A stretch of DNA of 64,000 bases from Nocardia huaxiensis (GTDB lineage Bacteria > Actinomycetota > Actinomycetes > Mycobacteriales > Mycobacteriaceae): positions 930,001-994,000 of the forward strand of contig NZ_CP059399.1 in NCBI RefSeq assembly GCF_013744875.1, given 5' to 3'. Below are positions 55,097 to 64,000 of this stretch, one piece after another. A program made the translations under genes and the position numbers. The notes beneath the pieces were generated by a model. It did not search any database and was not told the origin of the DNA. It was given only the letters and a program-made list of their open reading frames with translations. Every line of letters starts with the position of its first letter. Position 1 is the first letter of the stretch.

Positions 55097-56185
55097 ATGA
55101 CCGTGCACGATCAAACAACCCCGACGGGTCGGTCCGTTTCGACCGGCCCGGCGGGGAGCCGTGCCCTGCCGCCGGGGGATACTGCGCTCATGCCGACCGA
55201 TCTCAGCAAGCAGCCGGCCGCCCCCCAGCCCAAGGGGAAGGCCACCTCCGGCCGCGGCCAGAACAAGTTCGGTGCGGAGTTCATCTTCCGCTCGGCGGCC
55301 ACGGCCGCCGGTGCGATCATCGTCGCCGCCATCGCCCTCATCGCACTGTTCCTGCTGGTGCGGGCGGTGCCGTCGGTGGCGGCCAATGAGGCGAACTTCT
55401 TCACCAGCACCGAATTCAACACCTCCGATGCCAACCACCTGCGGTTCGGCATCAAGGACCTGTTCATGGTCACGGTGCTGAGCTCGCTGCTCGCCCTGGC
55501 GATCGCGGTGCCGATCGGTGTGGGAATCGCGCTGTTCCTGACGCAGTACGCGCCCAAGGCGCTGGCGCGACCGTTCTCCATGCTGGTCGACCTGCTGGCG
55601 GCGGTGCCCTCGATCGTGTTCGGTATGTGGGGCTTCCTGGTGCTCGCCCCGGAAATCGAACCGTTCCAACGCTTCCTGAACGAGAAGCTCGGCTGGTTCT
55701 TCCTGTTCGCCGACGGCAATGTGTCGATCTCCGGCGGCGGCACCATCTTCACCGCCGGCGTGGTGCTGGCGGTCATGATCCTGCCCATCATCACCTCGGT
55801 GAGCCGTGAGGTCTTCGGCCTCACCCCGCGCGCGCACATCGAGGCCGCGCAGGCCCTCGGCGCCACCAAGTGGGAGGTCGTGCGCATGACGGTGCTGCCG
55901 TACGGCCGCTCCGGCGTGATCGCGGGCTCCATGCTGGGCCTGGGCCGCGCGCTCGGTGAGACCATCGCGGTGCTCATCGTGCTGCGCACCTCCGCGCAGG
56001 CCGGGCACTGGTCGCTGTTCGACGGCGGCTACACCTTCGCCTCCAAGATCGCTGCCGCGGCAGCGGAATTCAGCTCGAAGCTGCCGACCGGCGCGTACAT
56101 CGCCGCCGGCTTCGTGCTGTTCGCTCTGACCTTCGTGGTCAACGCACTGGCCCGGCTGGTCGCCGGCGGGAAGGTGAACGGATGA
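55097..56185 (+). CDS. pstC: Phosphate ABC transporter permease PstC
   Basis: A 362-residue permease with a 60-residue hydrophilic N-terminus before the first helix and about six helices; the EAA loop is [18 protein letters not shown]. It begins 20 bp after pstS and overlaps pstA (ATGA). Confidence 0.95.
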   Translation: MTVHDQTTPTGRSVSTGPAGSRALPPGDTALMPTDLSKQPAAPQPKGKATSGRGQNKFGAEFIFRSAATAAGAIIVAAIALIALFLLVRAVPSVAANEANFFTSTEFNTSDANHLRFGIKDLFMVTVLSSLLALAIAVPIGVGIALFLTQYAPKALARPFSMLVDLLAAVPSIVFGMWGFLVLAPEIEPFQRFLNEKLGWFFLFADGNVSISGGGTIFTAGVVLAVMILPIITSVSREVFGLTPRAHIEAAQALGATKWEVVRMTVLPYGRSGVIAGSMLGLGRALGETIAVLIVLRTSAQAGHWSLFDGGYTFASKIAAAAAEFSSKLPTGAYIAAGFVLFALTFVVNALARLVAGGKVNG

Positions 56186-57081
56186 CCGCCACACTCGACA
56201 AGCCGATCAAGGCCCCCACCTTCCGGCACGTCAGCCCGGCTCGCCGGCTGAAGAACAATCTCGCCACCGTCGTGGTGTGGGTGTGCTTCGCGGTCGCGCT
56301 GGTCCCGCTGCTGTGGGTGCTCTACACCGTGGTCGAAAAGGGCGGCGAGGCAATCCTTTCCGCCAACTGGTGGACCAAGTCGCAGAAGGGCGTGCTGCCC
56401 GACCAGACCGCGGGCGGCGTCTACCACGCAATCTACGGCACCATCGTGCAGTCCGCGGTGGCCGCGGTCATCGCGGTGCCGCTGGGCATCATGGCCGCGG
56501 TCTACCTGGTCGAATACGGGCGCGGCTGGCTGGCCAAGACCACCACCTTCATGGTGGACATCCTGGCCGGCGTGCCGTCGATCGTCGCGGCGCTGTTCAT
56601 CTTCGCGCTGTGGATCGCCACCCTGGGTTTCCCGCAGAGCGCGTTCGCGGTGTCGCTGGCCCTGGTGCTGCTCATGCTGCCGGTGGTGGTGCGCAGCACC
56701 GAGGAGATGCTCAAGCTGGTCCCGGACGAATTGCGGGAGGCTTCCTACGCGCTCGGCATTCCCAAGTGGAAAACCATTCTGCGCATTGTGGTTCCGACCG
56801 CCGCGCCGGGCATGATCTCCGGCATCCTGCTGTCCATCGCCCGCGTCATGGGTGAGACCGCGCCGGTGCTGGTGCTGGTCGGCTACTCGAAGTCGATCAA
56901 CTTCAATGTCTTCGACGGCAATATGGCCTCGCTGCCGCTGCTGATGTACCAGGAGCTGGCCAACCCGGAGGCCGCCGGCCGACTGCGCGTCTGGGGTGCG
57001 GCGCTGACCCTCATCCTTCTCATCGCGCTGCTGTACGCCGCGGCGGCCGCGGTCAACAAGTTCCTCACGCGGAACCGATAG
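56182..57081 (+). CDS. pstA: Phosphate ABC transporter permease PstA
   Basis: A 299-residue partner permease of about six helices; the coupling loop is [19 protein letters not shown], and [19 protein letters not shown] is a family mark. The start overlaps the pstC stop by 4 bp. Confidence 0.95.
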   Translation: MTATLDKPIKAPTFRHVSPARRLKNNLATVVVWVCFAVALVPLLWVLYTVVEKGGEAILSANWWTKSQKGVLPDQTAGGVYHAIYGTIVQSAVAAVIAVPLGIMAAVYLVEYGRGWLAKTTTFMVDILAGVPSIVAALFIFALWIATLGFPQSAFAVSLALVLLMLPVVVRSTEEMLKLVPDELREASYALGIPKWKTILRIVVPTAAPGMISGILLSIARVMGETAPVLVLVGYSKSINFNVFDGNMASLPLLMYQELANPEAAGRLRVWGAALTLILLIALLYAAAAAVNKFLTRNR

Positions 57082-57099
57082 AGCGAACGGAAAAGACTC

Positions 57100-57876
<777 letters not shown>

Positions 57877-57896
57877 GCCGGCTGCGCAAGGCTCCT

Positions 57897-57927
57897 GGCC
57901 CCGGTCCTTCAGGACCGGGGCCTTTTT
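57897..57927 (+). terminator. Rho-independent terminator of pstSCAB
   Basis: A perfect 12-bp stem (57897-57908 with 57911-57922) and a TTTTT tail, 21 bp after the pstB stop. Confidence 0.92.
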
Positions 57928-57939
57928 CGTGCCGGTGGG

Positions 57940-58626
57940 CTAGTCGTGGACGGCGGCGAGCATGCGCTGCTTGCCGGATCGGATGTGGGCCTCCATGAGG
58001 CGTCCGGCTTCGTCGGCGTCGCCTTCGGCCAGGCGGTCCAGGATCTCGGCGTGCTGGCAGTTGGATGTGTGTCTGGCGTTCTCGGTTTCGAGGCCGTGGC
58101 GGCGGAACAGGTGCAGTTCCTTGGAGACGTCGTCGTAGAGGTCGATCAGGCGCGGATTGCCGGACAGGGCAACGAGATCGCGGTGCAGGTCGACATTGCC
58201 GGGGTAGTAGTCGTCGACGGCGGGGACGGCGTCCGCGAGCCGGGAAACCTTGGCGCGCAATGCTTCCACGTCTTCGGGGGTGGCGCGTTCGGCGGCGAGG
58301 CGGCCCGCCAGGCCGAACAGGGCGGCGCGGACGTCGTAGAGCTGGGCGGCTTCCTCGACGGAGATCTCGCGCACGAACATGCCTCTGTTGGTGCGGAATT
58401 CGACGAGCCGGCTGTGTTCGAGCTGCCGTAGCGCTTCCCGGACCGGGCCGCGGCTGGTGCCCAGTTGCAGGGCGAGCGCGGATTCGTTGATCCGGTCGCC
58501 GCCGCGCAGGGCGCCGTTGATGATCATCTGCTCGAGTTGCCTGGCGATGAGTTGCAGCAGCGAGGTGGATCGCCGGTCGGCGACCTGCTGCTGTAGGGCG
58601 CTCAGTGCATCGGTGTGCTCGGCCAT
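57940..58626 (-). CDS. GntR/FadR (FCD) family transcriptional regulator
   Basis: A 228-residue regulator with an N-terminal winged helix (INESALALQLGTSRGPVREA at about 46-66) and a C-terminal FCD effector domain holding the metal-type residues (DLHRDLVALSGNPRL, HAEILDRL). It lies divergent from an acid-sugar catabolic operon and most likely represses it until a hydroxy acid binds. The start is ATG 58626. Confidence 0.9.
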   Translation of the reverse strand: MAEHTDALSALQQQVADRRSTSLLQLIARQLEQMIINGALRGGDRINESALALQLGTSRGPVREALRQLEHSRLVEFRTNRGMFVREISVEEAAQLYDVRAALFGLAGRLAAERATPEDVEALRAKVSRLADAVPAVDDYYPGNVDLHRDLVALSGNPRLIDLYDDVSKELHLFRRHGLETENARHTSNCQHAEILDRLAEGDADEAGRLMEAHIRSGKQRMLAAVHD

Positions 58627-58679
58627 GGCCTCCGCTCGCTCGCTCCGCCGACAGATCTGTGCGGCATTCTGGCATGTCG

Positions 58680-58704
58680 AATTGTCAATTGCAAATCGTT
58701 GACA
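58680..58704. promoter_or_regulatory. Likely GntR operator
   Basis: AATTGTCAATT (58680-58690) is a perfect short palindrome, and TGTCAA-10-TTGACA (58683-58704) is a wider dyad. It lies between the GntR gene and the first dehydratase gene, 60 bp before the latter. Confidence 0.6.
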
Positions 58705-58763
58705 GTTGACGATTCTCGCGCGCAGACTCTGTGCACCGTCCAGGCGAAACGAAGGAGGACGGA

Positions 58764-59879
58764 ATGAAGATCAAGGACATCCGGGCCGGCGTGCACACCA
58801 CCTCGATCGAGGTGCCGCTGCTACGGGACCGGGTCAGCGGCTACGGCCGCGAGGAGCAGAAGGAGTTCGTCTTCTGCGAGGTCGAGACCGACGAGGGGCA
58901 CACCGGGGTGGCACTCACCGGGCACTTCCTGGCCCGCGCGGTGGTGGTCGCGCTCCAGGAACACTTCCTGCCCGTCGTGGTGGACATGGACCCGCGCGAG
59001 ACCGAGGCGATCCACCAGAAGGTCTGGCGCACACTGAATCCGCGCACCATGACCGGTGTGGTGTCCAGCGCGCTGTCGCTGCTGGACATCGCGCTCTGGG
59101 ATATCGCGGGCAAGGCCGCGGGCCGGTCGGTGGCGAGCCTGCTCGGCGGCGCGCGCACCGACGTGCCGACCTATGTCACCTTCGGCTTTCCGCAATACGA
59201 CCGGGAAACCCTGGCCGAGGCCGCGAGACTGCAGGTGGCGCAGGGCTTCACGGCGCTGAAGATGGTCGTCGCGGTCGACCCCGGCGGCTGGCGTGAGGAC
59301 GCCGCGCGCATCCACGCCGTCCGCGACGCGATCGGCCCGGACATCGACCTGATGATCGACGCCAACTACCTGTACACCCCGACCGAGGCCGCGCAGCTGT
59401 GCCGCGCGGTGGAGGACGCGAACCTCACCTGGTTCGAGGAACCCCTGCATCAGAACGACGCTCGCGCACTCGCGGATCTGCGCGCGCACACCAGAATTCC
59501 GCTCGCCGCCGGCCAGATGGAGGGCCACCGCTGGCGGTTGCGTGAACTGGTGGAGCGGCAGGCCGTCGACATCCTGCAGCCGAATGTCTGTTACTGCGGC
59601 GGCTTCACCGAGGCCCGCAAGGCCGCCCATCTGGCGCAGATCTACAACCTGCCGCTGGCGCACGGCGGCGGCTGGCCGCTGTTCAACCTGCACACCCTGG
59701 CCGGAATGATGAACGGCTGGATCCTGGAGTGGCATGTGGGCATGGTGCAGGTGGGGGAACTGCTGTTCCCCGACGCGCCCAAGCCGGTGCACGGTGTGAT
59801 CACCGTGCCGGATCGCCCCGGTCTCGGCCTGACCGTGGACCGGGCCGCGCTGCGCTCGACGCTCGTCGCGGCCGAGTGA
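58764..59879 (+). CDS. Enolase-superfamily acid-sugar dehydratase-like protein
   Basis: A 371-residue member of the mandelate racemase/muconate lactonizing group. The capping domain is residues 1-125, then the barrel. Metal ligands are Asp199 (IDANY), Glu225 (WFEEP) and Glu253 (AGQMEG); His300 (LAHGGG) is the likely acid/base. The usual Lys-x-Lys on strand two is Lys166-Met-Val168, with the second Lys missing. AAGGAGG at 58752-58758 precedes ATG 58764. It is the first gene of the operon with the DAACS transporter and D-tartrate dehydratase. Substrate unknown. Confidence 0.87.
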   Translation: MKIKDIRAGVHTTSIEVPLLRDRVSGYGREEQKEFVFCEVETDEGHTGVALTGHFLARAVVVALQEHFLPVVVDMDPRETEAIHQKVWRTLNPRTMTGVVSSALSLLDIALWDIAGKAAGRSVASLLGGARTDVPTYVTFGFPQYDRETLAEAARLQVAQGFTALKMVVAVDPGGWREDAARIHAVRDAIGPDIDLMIDANYLYTPTEAAQLCRAVEDANLTWFEEPLHQNDARALADLRAHTRIPLAAGQMEGHRWRLRELVERQAVDILQPNVCYCGGFTEARKAAHLAQIYNLPLAHGGGWPLFNLHTLAGMMNGWILEWHVGMVQVGELLFPDAPKPVHGVITVPDRPGLGLTVDRAALRSTLVAAE

Positions 59880-59888
59880 ATCCGGGCG

Positions 59889-61223
59889 GTGAGTCGGATG
59901 AGCAGTACCGCGCTCGACACCGCGCCGGAATCCGCGGCCCGCCCGCCGCGCTGGCGCCGGGTGGTCACCAACACCAGCTTCCAGGTGCTGGTGGCGGCCG
60001 TGGCCGCGGCCGTCTTCGGCATTGTCGCTCCGGAGGCGGCGGCCGGCACCAAGCCGATCGCCACCGCGTTCATCGCGCTGATCCAGATGCTGATCGCGCC
60101 GATCGTGTTCCTGGTGATCGTCACGGGCATCGTCACGGCCGGCGGGATGAAGGCGGTCGGCCGGATCGCGGCCCGCGCGCTGATCTATTTCGAGATCGTC
60201 ACCACCGCGGGCATGCTGCTCGGGCTGCTGGCGGTCAATCTGTTCCAGCCGGGCTCCGGGGTGGCGCCACCGCAGGATGCCTCCGATGACGTGTCCAGTT
60301 ATGTGAAAGGCGGCGCGCACACGTCGTTCGGGGAATTCCTGATCGGCATGGTGCCGGACAACGCGGTGAACGCCTTCGCGTCCGGCCATATCCTGCAGGT
60401 GCTGATCTTCGCGGTGCTGTTCGCCATCGCCGTGGTGAAAATGCCCGCGGCGGTGCGGGATCCGATCGTGGACGGGTGTACCCGGTTGGCGCAGATCCTG
60501 TTCCGGATGATCGGCATGATCATGCTGCTGGCGCCGATCGGCACCTTCGGCGCGGTGGCGTCCACGGTCGGCAAGTACGGTCCGGCGACGCTCACGGCCC
60601 TGATGAAGCTGGTCGCCGTGTCCGCGCTCGCGCTGGCGGTGTTCGTCTTCCTCGGGCTGGGGCTGGTGTGCCGGCTGGCCGGGTTCTCGCTGTTCCGCCT
60701 GATCCGCACCTTGCGCCGGGAGCTGATGGTGGTGGTCGGCACCTCCTCGTCGGAGGCCGTGCTGCCGCAGTTGATGGAGCGGATGGAGGAGGCCGGCTGC
60801 CGCCGCAGTGTGGTGGGTCTGGTTGTGCCGACCGGGTTCTCGTTCAATCTCGACGGTGTCGCGGTGGTGATCCCGATCTGCGTGGTGTTCATCGGGCAGG
60901 TGTACGGGATTCCGCTGACCTTCGCCGATCAGTTCGGGCTGTTCCTGGTCTTCCTGCTGTTGTCCAAGGGCACGGCGGGGATCAGCGGTTCGGCGTTCAT
61001 CACGCTCGCCAATACGGTCGCCGCGACCGCGCTGGTTCCGGTGGCGGGGCTGGCGCTGGTGCTGTCGGTGGATCGATTCCTCTCGCTCATCAGGGCTTTG
61101 ACCAATGTGCTCGGCAATGCGGTGGCCACCGTGGTGGTGGCGCGCTGGGAGCCGGGTGGGCTGGATCCGGAGGCGGCCGCGCCCGCGCTCGGTTTCCGCC
61201 CGAAAACCGTTCAAGGAGTATAG
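59889..61223 (+). CDS. DAACS-family dicarboxylate:cation symporter
   Basis: A 444-residue transporter of the DctA/GltP type with eight helices and two hairpins. The first hairpin serine-rich motif is GTSSSEAVLPQL; the DG region reads TGFSFNLDGVAVV, with Val where DctA has Thr. GTG 59889 or ATG 59898 is the start. It likely takes up the dicarboxylate or hydroxy acid used by the flanking dehydratases. Confidence 0.92.
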   Translation: MSRMSSTALDTAPESAARPPRWRRVVTNTSFQVLVAAVAAAVFGIVAPEAAAGTKPIATAFIALIQMLIAPIVFLVIVTGIVTAGGMKAVGRIAARALIYFEIVTTAGMLLGLLAVNLFQPGSGVAPPQDASDDVSSYVKGGAHTSFGEFLIGMVPDNAVNAFASGHILQVLIFAVLFAIAVVKMPAAVRDPIVDGCTRLAQILFRMIGMIMLLAPIGTFGAVASTVGKYGPATLTALMKLVAVSALALAVFVFLGLGLVCRLAGFSLFRLIRTLRRELMVVVGTSSSEAVLPQLMERMEEAGCRRSVVGLVVPTGFSFNLDGVAVVIPICVVFIGQVYGIPLTFADQFGLFLVFLLLSKGTAGISGSAFITLANTVAATALVPVAGLALVLSVDRFLSLIRALTNVLGNAVATVVVARWEPGGLDPEAAAPALGFRPKTVQGV

Positions 61224-61225
61224 AA

Positions 61226-62401
61226 ATGCCTCGTATCGTCGCCATTCATGAAGGCACCGTGCCGATCAGCTCGTCCATGAGCAATGCCTTCATCGACTTC
61301 AGCGCCATGGACTGCTCGATCGTCGCGGTGGTCAGTGATGTGATCCGGGACGGAGAGCCGGTGGTCGGTTACGGCTTCAGTTCCAACGGCCGCTACAGCG
61401 CCGGGGAAATCCTGCGCCGCAGGGTGATTCCGCGATTGATCCATGCCGCGCCGGAGGACCTGGTGTCCGCGGACGGCTCGGTGATCGATCCCGCGAAGGC
61501 GTGGAAGGTCATGACGCGCAACGAGAAACCGGGCGGCCACGGCGAGCGTTCGGTCGCGGTGGGCGTGATCGACATGGCGCTGCACGATCTGGCGGCCAAG
61601 CTGGCCGGACTGCCGCTGTACCGGTGGCTGGTGCGGCACTACGGCCTGGGTGCGCCCGACGATGACGTATTCGTCTATGCCGCAGGCGGTTACTACGCGC
61701 CGGGCAAGGGCCTCGGCCAACTCCAGGACGAGATGAGGGGCTTTCTGGAACAGGGCTACGACGTGGTGAAGATGAAGATCGGCGGGGCGAGCCTGGCCGA
61801 TGACATCAAGCGGGTGGAGGCCGTGCTGGAGGTGCTGGGCGGTGAGGGTGCGCGGCTGGCCGTGGACGCCAACGGCCGCTTCGATCTCGACACCGCGCTG
61901 GAGTACGGTCGCGCGCTCGAGCCCTACGGTCTCTTCTGGTACGAGGAGCCGGGCGATCCACTCGATTTCGCGCTGCACGCGACCCTGTCCGAACGCTATC
62001 CGGGTCCGCTGGCGACCGGGGAGAACCTCTTCTCCATGCAGGACGCGCGCAATCTGATCCGCTATGGCGGTATGCGGCCGGATCGCGATTACCTGCAGTT
62101 CGATCCGGTGCTGGGCTACGGGCTGGTGGAGTACCTCCGCATTCAGGACATGCTGCGGCAGCACGGCTGGTCCTCGCGGCGGTGCATACCGCACGGCGGG
62201 CATCAGTTCGCGCTGCATATCGCGGCGGCGTTGCGGCTGGGCGGGAACGAGTCCTATCCGGGCGAGTTCCAGCCGACCGGCGGGTTCGCGGATGCCGCCG
62301 TGATCGTGAACAGTCATCTGCGGCTGGGTTCGAGTCCGGGTATCGGGTTCGAGGACAAGGCGGAGCTCTACCGGGTTTTCCGGGCGCTGCACACTCGCTG
62401 A
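61226..62401 (+). CDS. tarD: D(-)-tartrate dehydratase (TarD-like)
   Basis: A 391-residue enolase-superfamily enzyme very like characterised D-tartrate dehydratase, which makes oxaloacetate. Catalytic Lys182 and Lys184 are in VKMKIGG; ligands Asp214 (DANGRF), Glu240 (WYEEP) and Glu266 (ATGENLF); His323 in IPHGGHQFAL, positions nearly as in the Bradyrhizobium enzyme as I recall. AAGGAG lies 7 nt before ATG 61226. The transporter next to it fits tartrate import. Confidence 0.85.
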   Translation: MPRIVAIHEGTVPISSSMSNAFIDFSAMDCSIVAVVSDVIRDGEPVVGYGFSSNGRYSAGEILRRRVIPRLIHAAPEDLVSADGSVIDPAKAWKVMTRNEKPGGHGERSVAVGVIDMALHDLAAKLAGLPLYRWLVRHYGLGAPDDDVFVYAAGGYYAPGKGLGQLQDEMRGFLEQGYDVVKMKIGGASLADDIKRVEAVLEVLGGEGARLAVDANGRFDLDTALEYGRALEPYGLFWYEEPGDPLDFALHATLSERYPGPLATGENLFSMQDARNLIRYGGMRPDRDYLQFDPVLGYGLVEYLRIQDMLRQHGWSSRRCIPHGGHQFALHIAAALRLGGNESYPGEFQPTGGFADAAVIVNSHLRLGSSPGIGFEDKAELYRVFRALHTR

Positions 62402-62522
62402 GCAGGTGTCCGATCGTCCCCGGCCCGGGTGGCCGGGGACGATTTGGTGTGTCCCGCGTCATAGCGCTTTCCTACCAGGGGAGGATTGTCTGCAACCTGC
62501 GGTCACAGTTAGCCTGAGTCGG

Positions 62523-62538
62523 TAAACCGATCGGTCTA
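62523..62538. promoter_or_regulatory. TetR-type operator before the MFS gene
   Basis: ACCGATCGGT (62526-62535) is a perfect palindrome within TAAACCGATCGGTCTA. It lies 15 bp before the MFS start and resembles TetR repressor sites at exporter genes. No TetR gene is in the window, so it would be downstream or elsewhere. Confidence 0.65.
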
Positions 62539-62553
62539 GTTGGGAGGTGTCGG

Positions 62554-64000
62554 ATGACGGTGTCAATGGCGAGCCGGAGTTCCGGACGAACCGTGGCGGG
62601 CTTGAGCAAGCAGGGGCGGATCGCCGCGCTGATTGCCATCTGCCTCGCGGAACTGCTTGTAGTGCTGGACAACACGCTCGTGAACGTGGCGCTGCCATCC
62701 ATGGCGGTGCAGCTGCAGGCCGATATGAGCGGCCTGCAGTGGATCGTCGACGCCTTCACCCTGGCGTTCTCCGGACTCCTGCTGGCCATGGGCCACCTCG
62801 GGGACCGGTACGGGCGGCGCAAATTCATGATCATCGGCCTGGCCGGCGTGGCGGTCATGTCGCTGGCGGGGGCGCTGTCCTCCGGACTCGGTCAGGTCAT
62901 CGCGGCACGGGCGGGCATGGGCGTGTTCGCCGCCGTGGTCTTCCCGGCCACCCTCGCCCTGCTGACGAACATCTTCACCGAGGCGCGGGAGCGGGCCGCC
63001 GCCATCGCGCTGTGGACCGCCATGGCCGGCATCGCGATCGCCGTCGGGCCGACCGTCGGCGGCTGGCTGCTGCAGTACTTCTCGTGGCATTCGGTGTTCT
63101 GGATCAATGTTCCGGTGGCGCTCGTCGCCATCGCGGCGGTGCTGGCCACCACGCCGGAATCCCGTGCGGAGCATGTGGATCGGCTGGACCGGGTCGGCAT
63201 CGTGCTGTCGCTGGCGGGCATCACCACACTGGTGTGGTCGATCATCGAAGCGCCCAAGCACGGCTGGCTGGCCACCCAGAGCCTGATCGGCTACCTGCTG
63301 TCGGCGGTCCTGCTGGCGGCCTTCGTGGCGTGGGAACTGCGCGTGAAAACGCCTGTGCTGAACATGAATCTGTTCCGCATCCGCCGATTCGCGGTGCCCG
63401 CCCTGGCAATCACCGTGTCGTACTTCTGCGCCTTCGGATTCCTGTTCCTCATCACCCAGTACTTCCAGGGCGTGAAGGAGCTGACCCCGCTCCAATTCGG
63501 CATCCACTCATTGCCTTTCGCGGTGGCGGTGGGTGTCGGCGCACCGCTGGCGACGCTGCTGGCGCAGCGGGTGGGGACGACGGTGATGATCGTGTCCGGC
63601 ATGCTCATCCTGGCGGTGGCCATGTACATCGCGGGGCAGACCACGGTCGAGACGCCCTACCTCGGCCCGGTCGTGATCTCCATGGTGCTCATGGGTTTCG
63701 GCTTCGCGGTCGTGCAGGGTCCGGCGACCGAATCCATCATGGGCTCAGTGCCTTTGGAGGAGGCGGGTGCGGGCTCGGCGGTCAACGACACCACCCGCGA
63801 GGTCGGCGGCGCGCTCGGCGTGGCACTGCTGGGCTCCATCATGACCTCGATCTACGCCGATCGGGTCAGCGGCCGCATCGCGGGGATTCCGAACCAGATC
63901 ATGAACGACCAGCAGAAGGAATTGGCGAGCAATACGCCGATCAGCGTGCTGGAGATCGTGAAGGCGCCGGTGAATCCGCTGCTGGCGCAGGCGAAGACGG
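62554..64000 (+). CDS. MFS multidrug exporter, DHA2 (14-helix) type, truncated by window
   Basis: At least 482 codons of a drug:H+ antiporter of the EmrB/QacA group. Motif A is HLGDRYGRRKFM, and motif D-type LDNTLVNVALPSM is in helix one. GGGAGG at 62542-62547 precedes ATG 62554. The frame is open to the end of the window. The substrate is not predictable. Confidence 0.9.
   Translation, partial: MTVSMASRSSGRTVAGLSKQGRIAALIAICLAELLVVLDNTLVNVALPSMAVQLQADMSGLQWIVDAFTLAFSGLLLAMGHLGDRYGRRKFMIIGLAGVAVMSLAGALSSGLGQVIAARAGMGVFAAVVFPATLALLTNIFTEARERAAAIALWTAMAGIAIAVGPTVGGWLLQYFSWHSVFWINVPVALVAIAAVLATTPESRAEHVDRLDRVGIVLSLAGITTLVWSIIEAPKHGWLATQSLIGYLLSAVLLAAFVAWELRVKTPVLNMNLFRIRRFAVPALAITVSYFCAFGFLFLITQYFQGVKELTPLQFGIHSLPFAVAVGVGAPLATLLAQRVGTTVMIVSGMLILAVAMYIAGQTTVETPYLGPVVISMVLMGFGFAVVQGPATESIMGSVPLEEAGAGSAVNDTTREVGGALGVALLGSIMTSIYADRVSGRIAGIPNQIMNDQQKELASNTPISVLEIVKAPVNPLLAQAKT

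Noticed and set aside
58821..61214. 797-codon minus-strand frame
   Set aside because: Lies wholly opposite the first dehydratase and the transporter genes and is rich in His, Arg and Gln, as expected of a shadow.

Overview
The window is high-GC, gene-dense DNA from a mycolate-type actinomycete, most likely Nocardia or a close relative. Signs of this are mycothiol synthase (mshD), an LmeA-like lipomannan protein, a PimE-type GT87 mannosyltransferase, an MMPL transporter, a GlnR-like regulator, and many leaderless transcripts with a TANNNT -10 box 6-7 nt before the start codon. From about 12.9 kb to 57.9 kb the order of many genes (purS-purQ, M18 peptidase, purL, SCP-like, purF, purM, DUF3073, YgfZ, pabC, nitrobindin, sseC, cysA, thioredoxin, lmeA, glnR, mshD, pst genes) follows, as I recall it, the purQ-phoT segment of Mycobacterium tuberculosis (about Rv0787A-Rv0820), with insertions.

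Layout. 0-3.8 kb: a glutaminase (truncated by the window edge), a GadC-like APC permease, a small anchored protein and an M20 dipeptidase form one unit. 3.9-7.5 kb (minus): quinol-type nitric oxide reductase, an unusual membrane protein carrying a transposase-like zinc ribbon, and a stomatin/SPFH protein, with overlapping ends. 7.6-12.2 kb: MMPL exporter, a membrane protein and a secreted protein. 12.1-21.9 kb: MBL-fold hydrolase, purS-purQ, two AmiC-like cytosolic sensors around a MarR regulator, M18 aminopeptidase, mannosyltransferase, purL. 21.9-27.3 kb: YiaAB protein, transmembrane alpha/beta-hydrolase, CPBP protease, a VapBC toxin-antitoxin pair with a perfect operator, SCP-like protein, DUF3533 membrane protein. 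27.4-36.2 kb: purF, a complete oligopeptide/dipeptide ABC transporter with fused ATPases, purM.

36.2-39.8 kb: DUF3073, then an asparaginase II-like/MOSC/YgfZ operon on the minus strand. 39.9-47.3 kb: pabC and cydABDC (cytochrome bd and its assembly exporter). At 47.28-47.52 kb lies a promoter followed by a strongly structured RNA with a 12-codon ORF, the best candidate here for an undescribed element. 47.5-51.7 kb (minus): LmeA, membrane thioredoxin, then a leaderless polycysteine leader peptide, DUF4395, cysA and sseC (a cysteine-attenuated sulfur operon), then a 31-residue membrane microprotein with nitrobindin. 52-57.9 kb: glnR, mshD, and pstSCAB behind a PHO box. 57.9-62.4 kb: a D-tartrate/acid-sugar catabolic cluster (GntR, two enolase-superfamily dehydratases, DAACS transporter). 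The window ends in an MFS (DHA2) drug exporter with a TetR-type operator.

Two dispersed repeat families occur outside genes: a ~90-bp palindrome (two copies in opposite orientation) and a G-rich hairpin repeat (three copies). I saw no tRNA, rRNA, CRISPR array or intact insertion sequence. Start codons are choices based on ribosome-binding sites, leaderless -10 boxes and family length; all family names come from reading the protein sequences, not from searches.
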